A stretch of 64,000 nt of DNA from Syngnathus acus (GCF_901709675.1 NC_051095.1:20955956-21019955); one strand, 5' to 3'. Counted from the stretch's first letter, positions 43,690 to 58,469 are shown. Notes: generated by a model not told the origin, from the sequence alone. Numbers and translations: made by a program.

Positions 43690-43990
43690 GAGGTTTTCCA
43701 ATCAGGTTTCAAGAGTCAGCCCTGTTACGAGTTTTTAATTCTGGCAAATGACAACGGAGACTCCGTGTGCCTGTTCTTTTAGGATCTAACTGCAGCGTTC
43801 GATACGATTGACCACGGTATTCTGCTGGTTTGTTTGCAGCCCCAGGTTCTCATTGCTGGTGGTCCTATTTGGTTGGCAAGCCTTTTTGTGTTAGTCTCAG
43901 TCGCTTAGAGTGCTGCTCCGCCGCTCTGTTCCACAGGGTTCTATTCTGGGGCTCTTACTGTTTTCATTGTATTTGCTTCCTCTAGGTTCC
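43690..43990 (+). mobile_element. Decayed LINE reverse-transcriptase fragment
   Basis: In broken frames it reads DLTAAFDTIDHGILL (the conserved RT aspartate motif), WSYLVGKPFCVSL and HRVLFWG. These are the order of a CR1/L2/Rex-type reverse transcriptase. Stops and frameshifts show it is dead. Confidence 0.65.
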
Positions 43991-45284
43991 ATCCTATGAA
44001 AACACTTTGGTGAATTTTTAGAAATAAAAATTGTTATTTTAGAAAAGAGAAACCAATTGGTTGTTGACAGAATTTTCACTGGGATACTCGATATTCAACA
44101 GCTGCAGCCCTACATTGAGACCCCCATTAGACTGTCATATCTTTATTGTTTAATAAAAGCCTTAATCCATTGGATTAACTATTGTTCTTCAAAATCAATT
44201 AATCGCTCCTCAAATGAAGTAATTTATTGATACAATTTCTCTTCAGGGAAATAAAGTTATTTTGAGCCTTGTATGATGATTGTCCAATCCAATGATGCAT
44301 TTACAAAGACTGGTTAAACAGTCAGGGACATTGCCATCTGAAAGGAAGGCAGAGCTTAAATAGAACAGCAAAGTAGAACTCAATAAATAGAATTGCAGAT
44401 GTTTTCAAACGGCAGCAGGATGCATTTTATATGTCACAGTAATTCACATGCTTGGAGTAAAGATGTTTTGTTGTCACAAGGTTCAAATGTGTGTGTAATA
44501 TTGAACAGGTTTAAATGTTTCTTATATTATTGTGTTACAGCAAAAGACAAACACTGTAGAGCGTTATACTATGCCAATCAAAACAATTTCAAGATAAAAT
44601 GATTGCATACTGCTGCTGTCACGAAATTATGATGCCCTGGAGAAAATAGCAAAAAAGCAAAAAGAGAGGTTCTCCCCCATGGTAAAGTATGTGAATCAAA
44701 ATCATGATTCACTCTTGGCAGATTCGACAGGACTGTAGAAGGTTTAGTCGGAGCATGAGGACGCCACCGGTCCACTTAATTTTTCATCCGAGTATGAAAA
44801 GTAAGATGCACATTAAGCAGAAGCCAAAAACAGATGCAAATTCACTCGAGGCATGTCTCCCATTTTAGATTTCCTCTGGTTGACGTGACAAAGCTACAAT
44901 CAAATATATAGAAATCTTTGGCTTAGAATGAAGAACTTGACCATAAATGTAGAAATGGAAATGTTATTAAAATACACACTAAAAGGCAACTCTTTTGAGC
45001 TTTGTGTTATTTCCGCAGGCAGGCTTTATGTGTCTCTGCTGCTGTCCTCTAATCCCTCTCACTGTCATGTGATGATCTCAAAGGACGTTCTGAATGATCC
45101 CTCAGCAGATTCTTTCTGAATATGAGCTGAAATTGGCTGACACATTTTCTTCACTGGGCCGTAGTAATTGGAAACATAATCTATTTACCAAATGCTGTCA
45201 ATATATTCCATCTGCAGACACCAACCAATCCCATGGTAGCACACAACATGCCTGCATTTTATTTGATTACTTCAGTGAGCTGCA

Positions 45285-45286
<2 letters not shown>

Positions 45287-45317
<31 letters not shown>

Positions 45318-45322
45318 CACAC
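45287..45322. repeat. (CA)n microsatellite
   Basis: About 17 CA units with one CG step. A shorter CA run lies at 46081-46100. Confidence 0.9.
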
Positions 45323-48300
45323 ATGCAAATGCACATTTTTGAATGTTGTCAAAACAACTAACAAGCCCACTAACCCTCATTAGTGATTGTAATTGAGTCC
45401 AAATAGCCTTAAACTAAAATGTAGTCCACAGTGGAGCATTAGTAATTACCAAGCATATGCAAACAAGCACTATTAGCACCCATTTATGCAGCTCCATAAA
45501 CACACATTTGCACAACACACAGTCAGATGTGAACACGTACCCAAGCAAAACAGTGACAGCGCTCCATAAATGGAAACAGTGAACGGTTATGAAACCAGAC
45601 ATGGAAAGTGGGAATTCTCGCCGTGTCTGTCTCCAGTGTTCCGTTTCTCCTCCTTTCTCTCCTCTTCATCTGTTCCACATTATGTCTCCCAATATCGCTG
45701 TCTAAATCCACTGTCAGGCTCTCATTTTGGAGCTAATTCAGCTAAATGGCTTTTAGAAAAAGAGAGCAGTGGTATTATGCTGCATTGTCATCTCCTCTCC
45801 TGAGAAAAGCAGATGTGCTCTCACACACACCAAAAGGATGCATGGAGAATCTATGTGTGTCCGTGTGTGTTTATATAACAGCTTCGGGATTCTTATTGCA
45901 ATTCCACTTTTGACAGCAGTATACAGAAGCTCTCAAACCTTATCAAAGTACTTTAATTGCACTTGGACCACCTACCAATCGTGTGCACACGCACATGAGC
46001 AGTCAGACAATTAAAAAAACGGTCTGCTTGACAGCTGATCAAATGTTGTTACTTACGCCTTTCAGTCTTTTATCTTTTAGACACACACACACACACACAT
46101 CTGCATATTGTGCACATACTGTGGTGTGATGTATTGATCTCACTCTGACACACAGTCGTGGTCCACTGGGAGACTCTCAGATAACCATGATTGGGATCTG
46201 TCAGAGATCCCAAAGAGGCTACTAATGCAATCAGACTGGAATTGAACAGACTTACTTGTTGGCAATCACATTTAACACAATCCACTTAAAGACTACCATC
46301 AAGCCAGATGAATATACACCTTTTAATTTCATATTCCATTAATGAAAATTTATGTAAAGAGAGACATCCATGCTTGAGTTTAGTATATAATCTTTAACTG
46401 TAGCTTTTCTTATACATTATTTCTTTATACATTATAATTCAACATTGCTCTCTTAGAACTGCACCGTGAAACATTTGTATTAAATTGCCCCTAAAGGTTA
46501 GCTTTTGCAAGTGAGACATTTTTATGCTTCTCTTTCATATACATTGCGCAACCATTTTTGTGCTTCTCTTTCATATACGCAGTCACCACTGATTGAGTAG
46601 TTTCTATTTTAGCATAGTTTTATTTCTTTTATTACTAGTATGACCGTGAAGATTTTTCAAATGGTACTTTAAATCACCAAATGTTTAGGTTGACTAGCAT
46701 CCTAGAATGTGTGTTTGACCTTGGAGTTTCATCTACTCAGATCTCTTGTTTATACACTTCGACCTCTAAAGTGACCTTCATGTCTGACGCATATACATTT
46801 GTGAATAATTGCGTCACTCGTCATCCCAGCCAAATGATTAATGTGATGAGCAGTTATGCATAGCTAAGCGTAACAATGCAGGCTACGAATACCTCAGATT
46901 TTGTGGTATTTCTTACAAAAGTTAGATTTGCCGTAGCTTTTCTTGACAATATGCAAAATCAAAGTCATTCAGTTTCATGTATAGCATATGATTTATTCAT
47001 GTTTCAGTCAACGATTTTAACACATCTAATACAATATGCATGAATGCAAACAATGATGAAATGAACAATGACAATAAGATGTGAAGTCTATGCCCAAGCC
47101 CCCCCGCCCCCCTCCTGCTGGCTCCCTCTATCAGCGACACACTAAAATAAATCACTCACTCGGTTATAAATGACCCACTGACCCTTTTCACCTGCATGCA
47201 GCACTGCCGCTACAGCCACGGTCCAAAGCTTTAGTGTCACCTTTTAAAAATGTATTTGTGTGTCATGCATACAGATGGGGGGGAAGAAATAATTTCCTGG
47301 TTGTCAGCCCAAGACAGGAAGGCAGGAAACACAAAGTTGGAAGCAATCCAGGGTGTGTTTTTTGCCTGCCTACTAAGTCCAGCCAGAATCAAGCCTCCAG
47401 TGGAGCGGAACAGTTCCCCAAATCATGTCACTTCCAGCACATCAAGGGCCACCATTTGCTGTTATTTACGCATGCAGTACCCTCACCATACATCTAAACA
47501 CATATAGCTGTGAGAACTGCTTCATCAGCAAATTTTTAAGAGCGCGTTGGAATCAATATTATGAGATGCTTATACACCAAATTTAACCATGAATACATTC
47601 AGATAAATAGATTTTTCATCCCATGAGGGAAAGTCACTGCTTGCTTTGCACAACTGGGGCACAGTCACAGCTTTTCTCTCGAGAATCTCACAGAGATGGA
47701 AATATATATTTAATCTAAAATGTGGCATTAAGATTGACAGGGTCGCTAAGATGTCGAGCCCAAACCCTGAATGATTAATTAATGATGTGTGTCGGTCCTT
47801 CTTGTCCATAAAACATACATAATGCATGGTTTTATCTTAATATGGGTTTATTCTAGTCCGCTTAAAACAGAAATGTATCTTTGAGGAAGTTGTAACACAC
47901 CATGAATTTCAATGTTAGTGTTCCTGTGTAAAACCTAATAAATATACATTGGCAACACTTTGAATGATCTATTTTTGAAGTGTATCCATTTTACATCTTT
48001 TGCAGTGGTAGTATTAGATCTTCACTTGTGCCATTGAAGTGTGAGACAGTGAGGCCTGACGCAGCTGCTGGAGCGTCTCCATGTCTAACACCTTGACTTT
48101 GAGATTAATACGCTGGAGAAGCATTGACTGCACTGTTGTCTCAAAGCTATGAATTGCAAGGGATCTTAACAAGACATGTAAATGTGTATAATTAAGATAA
48201 TTGCATCTTTTCTAATGCGGATGATAATTAAGATGCCATTGAATGCCTCTTCCAAAAATGCCCTGTTTCAATAGAAGAAAAATTCCTGCACCCCAACACA

Positions 48301-48472
48301 CACACACATCCACACAAAATGACTGTGCAGTTAACTATTTAAATCTCTAAGTATCCGATTGTGTCAACCAACTGATTGTGAACATGCATTTGTCCCATGC
48401 TTGTTTTTCCCAGAGTCCCCCAGTTCACTTTAAATGACATAAACAAACTAGATAGACAGGGCTCATTGTCTT

Positions 48473-48589
<117 letters not shown>

Positions 48590-48976
48590 TCCTCCCAGCC
48601 TCCTCGAGCCAGTAACCATGACAACAAGATGGCTGGGAGACTTGTTTCAAGCTCAGTTGAGGCTTGTGCCCTTTCTTTTCCTCTAGAATAGACCTCGGTA
48701 ACGTTTTGAAAAGCAACGCGTCGTCGGGTTAACCAATCCATACGGAAAAGGAGCAAAACACACACACCTGTCATAAAATCCTGATCGACCTGATCGTTGT
48801 GAGTTAGCATGAACACACTGCAGGTCTAGACCTTAAATGTTTCGATCCCAGATTAGCAATAAAAACAGCACGTCAAAGCAGACCGTATATCATGATGCAC
48901 AAATAGACCAAAAAGCACGTTATGCCACCCTTACGAAATAACCGCAGTCATCCAAGATGAATATTCCTTCACTCAC

Positions 48977-49290
48977 CGGTAAAACGCGAGTGGAGATGCT
49001 CCTCTTCCGCCGTCTGTCTCCGTACAACCACACCGGGGAATAGAGCTAGTAGACGGGTTCGTTGTTTCTACCTCTAAAATGTGTCTCTCTCGCTCTCTGT
49101 CTCTCTCTCTGTCGCTCTCTCTCTGTCTCGGTCTCTCTCTCTGTGTCGCTCTCTCTCGCTCTCTCTCTCGCTCTCAGTTCTTGAGGACGGACGGTCCGCG
49201 CCTCCGCCTCCACACGATGCCGCACAGAGTCGCCAAGTGGGCGGCTGGGATGTTCCGGAGCACCGTCACTCTCGCGGTGCTGGAGCAGCG
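48977..49290 (-). other. psd2: psd2 non-coding exon 1 and promoter region (5' edge uncertain)
   Basis: A strong minus-strand donor TTACCG|GTGAGT lies at 48975-48976, at the edge of a CpG-rich block. I found no ATG in the block on that strand. Joined to the acceptor at 42708 it would supply the 5' UTR. The block contains a TC/GA-rich stretch at 49080-49180. The transcription start cannot be placed. Confidence 0.5.
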
Positions 49291-52200
49291 CTTCACCGGG
49301 GCCAGTGTAGTCTGCAAGGCAGATGAGCACCGGGGCTGTAACCGTAGCTGGAAAGCATTTAAAAACTCTAAATGTGTTATATGTACAGTGCTGGAAGAGG
49401 ATGCAAGACGCAAATGGAGGTCCTCCTCTTCAACTCGTGCTGGCCTATTTATTTCACAGAGTATTGACATCACATGAGTTGTGATTGGAAAGGGTGGGGA
49501 GGGGGGTGGAACAGTGACCCGAAAAAAAGCACCGCATGCAGATGATTTACAACCAGCTAAATAGTCCTGTCCAAGGTCTAAAGTATCACAGACGTCAAAC
49601 CCAGGCGTAAGCATTCATCATGCAAGTTTGGTTTAGTTTAGATAAGACATTGACATCTTGAGCAAACAAGATGAAATAACCCGGTCTTATATATTTTGGG
49701 CCAACTGCAAGATAAATAAATCAAGCAATTTAAACCATGGCCATGCACATACTGTATTTTGGATTATCAGAGGAATACGCTCAAATGTATCTTCTTTGCT
49801 TTTTTTCTGACTCCACTATCAATTCTATTAAAGCCCACCGGAATGATAAATACACAATAAACCACCGAAATGCAGACAATCAATTACGCGGCCTATAGCT
49901 CTTGAGAAATACTGATTTATGAGAAGTTGTGTTGCTGTCTTGTGGACACCGTGTTTTTTTGTGAAAGCGTTCCTCAAAGAATGCGCAATTGATTTTTTCC
50001 CCACATGTTAGAGAAAAGAGTGAAATTGTGTTGTCAACAGGCAATTGGTGTCTGCCCTGAACTGTGATGATGTGGCTGCTTTGTGTCTGTCAAATAGAAG
50101 AATGTTATTTACCTATGCATTCCCTGTTAGCTGTGCACTGTCCTCAACAAGGCTCAACCCTGATACCATTTATTCTCTATAAACCTCCACAGTTAAATTA
50201 GGTATGTAACAAAGAGGCAAATGATTTGTACAGCAATATTTTTATATATTATTATAATAATATATTATTATATAACATTTATATTTATTATTATTATAAA
50301 AAAATAACTTTTTTCCCCCACAATTTAAAACACATTCCAGATGTCTTTCTTTTGTATGCTTTAGTCAATATTGCCCCCAAGGATGAAGAATAGTAGTACA
50401 GTTTACACAGACTATTTTTAGTCATGTTGAAATCAGTTTGGCTGGCCCTGTTCCGTTTACTGCTGGTTCAATGGCGAGTCTGGAATTCGTTACTATGTTA
50501 AAGAGAGGCTGAGGCTGGAGTTTTGCATTAAAATGATTTTATTGTCTCTCCTGTTTTTTCACCGTCTGGGTTATGACTCGACGAGTAGAAGCAAGTACCC
50601 TCAGCAATGAGATGTAACCCGGAGTCACTTATTTAGTGAACCCCATTTCGTCGTCATGAAAAGGGACGTGATATTTAACTTAGAGGAATCTCATTCAGAC
50701 CTTTTCCAAATAAGAGTGTTTGTCACCCCCAGTTCAAAAATATTGATACATATGTTAGGATACTGATACAAAACATATGTTTAGGTTTGTTATTTTACAA
50801 AATGCCATCATTTTGTAACCTAATATTGAACTCGGGCTTTATTGTAAAGTCTGCATGGATCGAGCAGCTCGGTCAATGGCGGGATCTTCTGTGATCAATT
50901 GCACATGAGAAGGAGAAGGGGGGGAAGCAGAAGTATTAAGAAGACGGAGGTTTATAGTCATGAGGGGGTTGTGGGCAGAACAAAAGAGTCATGTGTTTGA
51001 AGACAAGGGGAGGAGAAGGTTCGATAGGCAAGGCCCACTGTGAGGCAGGTAGGGGGTGGGCGGAGATGAGGAGACATGATAGGAGCGGTGGGGGGGTACA
51101 CATGACAAAGAAAGGATGCACAGCTGACCAGAGAATGTGAGATTCAAAAAACAGTTACGGGGGAACCTATGGCAGATGCAATGTCAATCCTAATTACTAA
51201 TTCATTAACCTGCTGCTCTCCCCTCCCCCTCCTGCAGACGTACACACAGACGCACTCACTGCTCCCGCATCTGTGTCCCTGGAGAGGCGCAGGGATGGAT
51301 GGAGAAATAAAGAGGTGCGTCTGCTGCTAAGTGACATCTGCTGGACCATGACGGCGGAAACATTTGGGGGACACTGGAAGTCCCTGATGTGACAACGGGA
51401 TGGAAGGAGGCAGGGCGGAATTATTGCTGGGCGATGGAAAAGATAACAGCTTGGTTGGGTTAGGTGGTCCCCCGTGATGATGCATACAGAAGTGTGTTGT
51501 TGTGGGTAAGGTTTGCAAGGGTGTGCCTGTCCTCTGACTAATGACAAATCAATAGGCCAATGTTGATGAGCTCAAGGAATAACATTATGAAAATACACTC
51601 AGTGGCCACGACATTAGGTGTTTTGAAAAATAGTGTGCAAGAGAAGGGGTAAATTATACTGCTCAGTTATTGCAACGCAAAAAGCCCCATTAAAAATTAA
51701 TAACTCTGGTAGTGTCAACACAAATTACAATCAATTCTCTTTTTTCTTTCAGTCTGTCTATATTGACATTTCTCTTTTTCTACATTTTATATTTGCTATG
51801 GCCCAAAATATTTCTTACTCTGAGTTCTACACCAGAAACCCCACAATCAATAATAATGTGGTGTTTTTTTTAATTTTATTTCATTTTAGATTTTTGCATT
51901 GTATTAAAAATAAAACAATACATCACACACAAGTACACGAATACATAAGCATTCACAGCTTCACAGCCTTTGCTCCATCAAGCACCAAATTGAGCTCAAA
52001 GGGGTTCTTATCCACTATCATCCTTGAAATGTTAGTTAGAGTCTATGTAAACAAGATTTTAAAAAATCCAGGTAACAAACTTTGATAAAACTTGTTAGGA
52101 AATTTAACAACAGTTTTGAGTTTTGCTCATTTTTTTTAATTAATAATAACCATTTCCTTCCCATTTTCAGCAAAGTTGTGCTAAATAATATTCCCATAAA

Positions 52201-55010
52201 TGTCAGTAATTTACATTTCAAATTTGTTCCAATTTTGATTACAATTCTACCACCCAAAGACACACACTGTGTTTGATCAGGGGTGGTGGTCCTTAGTCAG
52301 TCGAACGACCGAGAATCCTCTTTGGAAGGAAAATAATCTTCCAGAGCAGCAAACCACCAAACAGGCCAGTACAGTACAGTGGTCAGAACAGGGTCACTCT
52401 TTGGTGACATGTACGTATATGACAGCCCGCTTGGTGTTTGATGAATTCAGTGTAGCATAGTACCAGCCCAGATGAAAACCTGAACCAAATCACTCTTGAT
52501 TGATAATTCATCAAAATGAATTCCAAATACTGCACATGATGGGTGTTGTCAATCGGGTACACCTACACAAACACCTACACAAAAAAGGATACTGATTAAA
52601 TTGGAACAAGTGAGGGGAGAATCCTGCAAACGAGCATCGATCCAAAGAGCTTAGCTCTTATAAGCCGGCTGCCGCAACAGGGCAAACGACAGGGAGCTGT
52701 TTGAGGCATGTACAGTGCACATATGCACATGTGGTGCGGCCTTATCAGCATTACAATGACCTAATTGTAGGGCTTTTCAAAAGAAAGATTCCTCAGCTTC
52801 ATTCATTTTTTTGACATTATTATTCAGACTCACCCATCAGCCTACCGTGTGCGCGTGTGTGTGTCATGATGTCCACAGGCATGACAAAATGTGACACACT
52901 GGCCCAGATAAGTGGGTCTTGAAGAGGTTTCCATCACTTTCACCTGGGACCACTGGTTCGCTACATGGAGCCTAAGTGGGAGCCTTCAGCACATGAAAAA
53001 TGCCCGTGTTTGTTTTCCGGAGTGTACATGTGCCTGCATTTGTGACAAACGTGACAGGCTGCCAACATTATGACAGAGTCTGCCATGTGTGTTTGAGACT
53101 CATTCTGTGTATTGTGGTCGGCGTGCCAACTATGAGTTTGCCCGTCGGCCAGGTCAACAGACTGCCACGTTGCCATAGCAACAGCAACGCACTCAGTCCT
53201 CCTACAAGCCAAGCTGTAAATATGAAATTAAGAAATTAATTCACTTGCTTTTCAAAAGGACAAAATAGTCATAGCTGACACACCAATGGAGTCAGGCGCC
53301 TTCAGCTTTTTCCTTCCATGAGCTGACTTGAGCCATTTGAAATGTGATTTTCTGCCCTCTTTTTTTTTTCTGATGCGGATTGTATCCGATTTGCAGAAAT
53401 CCCAGACTCCTGACAGTGCATCATTTAATAGAGCAGGAAATAGAATGCATACCTCCCTGCTGGTTTTCTTTCCAAAGAATAAGCCAACACACTCACTACT
53501 GTTTTGACTGCACTCAACACTTTCGGGGGGAACCTCAGCTGGTGTTCAGATGTAGCACTTTCGACACTGTTGATCCAGCTGTATGAAAGGCAGCCATTTT
53601 TAGCCTACAGCTTGGATAAGCCTCGTACCCTGGCACTAAAGAACCTGACAAAAACATGAATAGATGGCAACTTTACAAACAATTCTCCTCTGAGGAAAAA
53701 AAACCAAGTAATTCAGCAGAAACTTGAGTCATGCATCCTGCTTTAGATGAACTAATTGTTGGTCTGCACTCCATCAAGTAACCATTATTTAACATAACAG
53801 GACATGACTTTCCGTTATTATCCACAGAGGTCCATAAATACAATTACTGAAAAATGCTTTATTTGTTCTGCCACATAAACTTGTGAAAGAACTCAATAAA
53901 AATTCCAACATTAGTTGATTTTGGAGAATGGTGCTCCAGCTTGCCCTTTAAAATGACTTGGAGAGAAAAGTACTGTAATACTTTGTGGTCTGGCAAACCA
54001 CAAACATCATGTAGCGGTGTCCATCATTTCCCACCAAAAAAAGGTGGATACAGTTGGAGATTCTTTACATTTAGCTTAGTAAAATCAGCATCCATCCATG
54101 GATTTTATTTTCTACCACATTACGCAATCACATCTGCACGTTCGATTGTTACGTTACATAAGAGCTGCATGAAAAATTGTGCCTCTCTTCATCATTCAGA
54201 TCTATAGGAGACAAAGGAAATAATTTAGTGAGACACTATTGTGAACAATGAGATGACTGTTTCATTTATTAGTTGGTGTGGAAAAATGTAGTCACAGTCA
54301 TAGGCTAGAGTTCATGATCATCTGCTTAATTTTCTGCTGTCCCATCAACATGTTCTCTGATGTTTGTTTTCCAAGTGTCCTTGAACATTACAATCTTAAA
54401 TGACTGCTAACGGTGACTTCATCTTGATATTTTCCTGATGACTTAGCCTTCTCACTTCTTATATTGTTTTTCATTGCAGGGACACCAAGTGTTGAAAGAA
54501 AGAAGTACAATGCAGACAATCACATGCTTGTATTACATGTTCCATGTGCTGCAGGCAGTTAAAAAAAGAGAAGAAAATGAAAAAAAAACTACTTACTACT
54601 TGCCTGAATGTGAATCTGCCAACCCAGAGCTGGGTCTATATCTTACATAATAAATGCTTCCAAAAAATGTAACCTAAGTGAACTTTTTCAAATTCTTGTC
54701 TTTAGTTTTTGCTTTGATTTTGCTGTTTTTGCTTTCTTCATGCAGGAATCAGCGCAGAGTAAAGAGAAGGAAAAACATTTTCACAACTGATCTCCTGTTT
54801 CTATCCACCCTATTACGCATATTTTGGTTCAAGAGTGTGGAAAATGTTGCTGAGTATTCTTCAGGACGGCCTCTGGAATTGGAGAGCAGGCAAGGATAAA
54901 GTTATTAAGCAGCACGTGAGAGGCCCAGTTCACAATTCTGCTTGCCAAACCACAATCCTGACTAGCGCAATAAAAGAACAATATATTCAATCACAACTCA
55001 AAGGTGTAAA

Positions 55011-55170
55011 ACAGGGATGTCCAAACCCGGTCCTCAAGGGCCGCTGTCCTGCGTGATTTATGTGTCTTTCTTGTCCAACACATCTGATTCAAATAATCAG
55101 GATTGTTATCAGGTTTTTTCAGAGCTTGCTGGTGGACCGGAGCTGGACATGCCAGACATGCCTGGTGTAA
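55011..55170 (+). mobile_element. hAT-type MITE, partial (agggatgtccaaac end)
   Basis: Starts cagggatgtccaaacccggt and continues cctcaagggccgctgtcctg, a common hAT MITE end. The other terminus is not found. Confidence 0.5.
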
Positions 55171-55226
55171 ATTGTCACAAGCAACAGCGAAAATTACTAT
55201 GCTGTTCACTAAAATGAGTGCTAAAT

Positions 55227-55288
55227 GTTGTTTGTTTGTTTGTTTGTTTGTTTGTTTGTTTGTTTGTTTGTTTGTTTGTTTGTTTGTT
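55227..55288. repeat. (TTTG)n microsatellite
   Basis: About 15 TTTG units. Confidence 0.95.
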
Positions 55289-55624
55289 ATCATATTTCTT
55301 GAAATCAGGACTTTCAATAAAGTTATTTGATGAGGTTGGGCATTGAGAGACTATAAATAACATGAACGTTATTGTATAATTCTCTAGCTCGCAACATGAA
55401 GTTACTAAACTGGAAACACGACACATATAAATATTAACTTGGCAATGACTGAAAACCTTCCCATTTAATGTATAGTGCTGATATATAATCAATTTTAGGT
55501 CATGTAAAAGTTGTGACCTGATTTATTTTTTTTTGTTAAAAAAAACTACAGTGAGTGAGTTTTCCTTAGCAGTCTGGCTTTTCCCCCCTTTTCCAAAAAG
55601 GCATACTATAGGTGAGATCAGTCC

Positions 55625-55740
55625 ATTCATTCTCTAAAGGGCCACTTATCCTTATTACGGTGGCGGGCATGCTGGCCCCTATTCCAGCTATCATTGCACA
55701 AGAGGCAAGGGACACCCTGAACTTGTCAATGAAGACTCTC
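55625..55740 (-). mobile_element. V-SINE 3' fragment, minus orientation
   Basis: The reverse complement reads ttcagggtgtcccttgcctc, gctggaataggggccagc and agagaatgaatgg, the V-SINE body and tail. Confidence 0.55.
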
Positions 55741-56749
55741 CATATTTCTTAGAGGCGAATGTGAAAAGCTCTCTGTCTATATATATAACAATATCAACGA
55801 TCCTGGGTGCATACGTGTTACATTGTCCGTCCTGTCCAGCAGAGGGCACTGTGTATACAGAAAATACTACTAAAATGTCCTCTGTGTTAAAATCCTAATG
55901 ACGCTTGGTTTATAACTGCAGGGACTTTCTCAAGGTGTAAGGAAGAAAATGTAAATGTAGATTGATGACAAACATATTCGGCAGTGGGAAATTATTTCCT
56001 CAAAGTTCCAGTACAGCACTGTAAAAAAAGGCGTGGTCTTACATCTTCACCTGACTCATCTTTCCTTTCCCGTCCGTCTCTTGATATTTATAATGGTTCT
56101 AGTATTGTTTTCCTTCCTGGGTCAGACATTCACTTTAACTTTAAGGTAAATTATATTCTGCCTGTATATCTGTTGTAGGAAACAGCCTCAAAACAATCAA
56201 AGGGAAAATTAAAGAATAAGAAAAAGCTTTATTATTGCCATGTCTCAACCTTGACCTTTCCTCTGTCTCACCAGTGACAAAACTTAGAGGGGAAAAACAA
56301 ACAGTGTCTGGTATCAGTCTGACTCTACTTTTGACAGAAAGCCATCTGTATTGACCACGGGTCGATGTGGTTTCATGTGACGTAATGCTGTGTAACTGTT
56401 TTTGTTGTGGTGTTTACCTGCAGGTTCTGAGTAAGTCATACACATATGGGGTCATATAATAAAGAGGGAATATTAACAGCACGACAATAATATATCGGCC
56501 ACATCACTGGGTGCACGTGTACCTAATATGGTTTATAAAAATAAATATGGTGTATGCCTTTGTAAATGTAATGACTATCAGTTTTGATGGACTATGCTAT
56601 TTATTTAGGAATTATTAAAAACAACAAGTAAAACACAACAACTAAGCATTATTATTTATTATTTTTTTTAATTTATTTATTATTTATTATTTATTAAAGG
56701 CAGTGCTGGCAAACAATTAAACATATAGCAAACAATCAAAGATGTGATG

Positions 56750-57038
56750 CAGAGGCGTAGCCAAGCCGGGGCGAGCCGGGGCGGCGCCCCGGTTAGGACT
56801 CCCTGCGCCCCGGTTGAAAAAAATCGAGCTTTTTCGATTCTTCATTTTCATGCCGTTTTTTTCTTTCGGTCTTGCGCGAATGTGCTTGCGCTATTCTATG
56901 TGCGCGATGTTATCCATTCACCGTTTGCCTCCCGGACCCGGATGTTGTTTTAGCGATCAGCGAACGGCGTGGGTGATGTTCGATTTTTTTTCCTGTGGGC
57001 GCGCGCCCCTACTGGAAAAATTCCTGGCTACGCCTCTG
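56750..57038. mobile_element. hAT-type MITE with 14-bp perfect termini and 8-bp target duplication
   Basis: The termini CAGAGGCGTAGCCA are inverted and perfect. The flank atgtgatg is present at 56742-56749 and 57039-57046. It is 289 bp, with a GC-rich left end (gggcggcgccccgg). Confidence 0.9.
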
Positions 57039-57418
57039 ATGTGATGTAATAACGAGAACTTCTGTACAATTTAGCAATATTACACGTGATGCACTGACCA
57101 ACATTTTTTAAACTGTTTCAGTTACTGGTTCTATTATTGTTTTCCAAAGTAAAAGCTTAGCAGATTGTGAATGTCTTATTTTGAATAAACACGAAAGACA
57201 ATCATCAAGGACAACAGAAATCAGAAAATAATTATTGTTGAGGGGCTGATATCAGATAATTTGGACTCTTTCAAGTTAAACAATGAAACCTTTTCACTCG
57301 ATTGTTAAACTAGTTGTTAATAGAATTTAGACAATTAATCGATTGATTCTGACACTTCTATACTCTAATGTAGCTAAATAAGGTAACCAAAATGTCAGTG
57401 AGATGCAGTCCAGATGCT

Positions 57419-57478
57419 CTTTGTCTTTGTCTTTGTCTTTGTCTTTGTCTTTGTCTTTGTCTGTCTTTGTCTTTGTCA
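57419..57478. repeat. (TTTGTC)n microsatellite
   Basis: About ten TTTGTC units with one deletion, directly beside the hAT MITE at 57481. Confidence 0.9.
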
Positions 57479-57480
57479 GG

Positions 57481-57759
57481 CATAGGTGTCAAACTCAAGG
57501 CCCGGGGGCTAGATCTAGCTCGCCATATCATCCGATGCAACCCACGAAAGCAAATAAAGCATGTCAACATTCATGATGCTTGCTAGACTATGTCCCAAAA
57601 TTTCAAATTGTCAAACTGAGTTACACGTCAATTTGTTGTGTACTGTATATGTAATACGATGAGGTGATTAAACATTTAGATGGTTTCACAGTCCTAATGG
57701 CCCCCTGAGGGAACCTAACTACAGTGTGGCCCGTGACAAAAATGTGTTTGACACCCCTG
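57481..57759. mobile_element. hAT-type MITE, CAGGGGTGTCAAACTC family, copy 3
   Basis: Starts with ggtgtcaaactcaaggcccg and ends gtgtttgacacccctg. It is the same family as the copies at 33159 and 35719. Confidence 0.75.
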
Positions 57760-58469
57760 TTGCAGGGGCTTGTGCTCTGCCCCTGGTTGTCATGGTAACA
57801 AAATCCATACTCACCATTGGCCCAGCAGTATCGGACGGATTTCGGAAAGATAAGAGATGGGGTATGTAAAATGGCCGAAAACTGTTGCTCCTTGGAGACA
57901 GACCAAACTAAACATCTCTGGAACAGATGGATTCTTGAACTGGACTTGTGTTTCTAATAGAGTGCCACATGAGTGGAACTGACCAAAATTAGTCAAGAGC
58001 GTGTGTATTAAGCGTCTAGTCAACAGGATTTGTTTTGTTTACGTATTGTGGCATTGTGAGGTGAGCGCTGGCTTAATAAATGTGCCCGCAGCCTGTCATC
58101 AGCTTAGCTTAAGTGTGCGCATTCCTTCCTGCACATGTAGTGTTTTGATTACTGCTTTCACACAAAGCCAGCGGGGACTTCCTGCAGGAAGAAAACAACG
58201 GAAGGAGACTAAAGATCAACAACCGAATTGCTGGTAAACAGATAAAATCATGAGGAAAAATGACTTCCTATTTGTGGTGTCCACATTATGTAACCATATA
58301 AAAGAGCTTATTCTGTATTTTTTTTAATAATAGAGTGTAGCAGATTAATATTTAAGAAACCTTTGTAATGATACTGAGCTGTAGTGGAAAATATTTTTAT
58401 TTGTATGACTATGATTCATTTGATGCAGGTGATGAGGAAAGAGGAGGGAAAGGATGAATGTTTTAGTGT

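Larger units (their letters stand above)
49291..58469. other. Intergenic region between divergent psd2 and the SH2D4-like gene
   Basis: About 9 kb without a supported gene. Small frames here have no recognisable domain. It holds the MITEs and microsatellites listed separately and AT-rich palindromic sequence near 50240-50310. Confidence 0.5.

Noticed and set aside
49079-49477. 132-codon plus-strand frame beginning in a TC-rich tract
   Set aside because: The start is a translated microsatellite and the rest lies across the psd2 promoter on the opposite strand. No domain.
54678-54899. 73-codon frame with a signal-peptide-like start
   Set aside because: No homology recognised, no splice or transcript context, and A/T-rich hydrophobic codons arise easily by chance.
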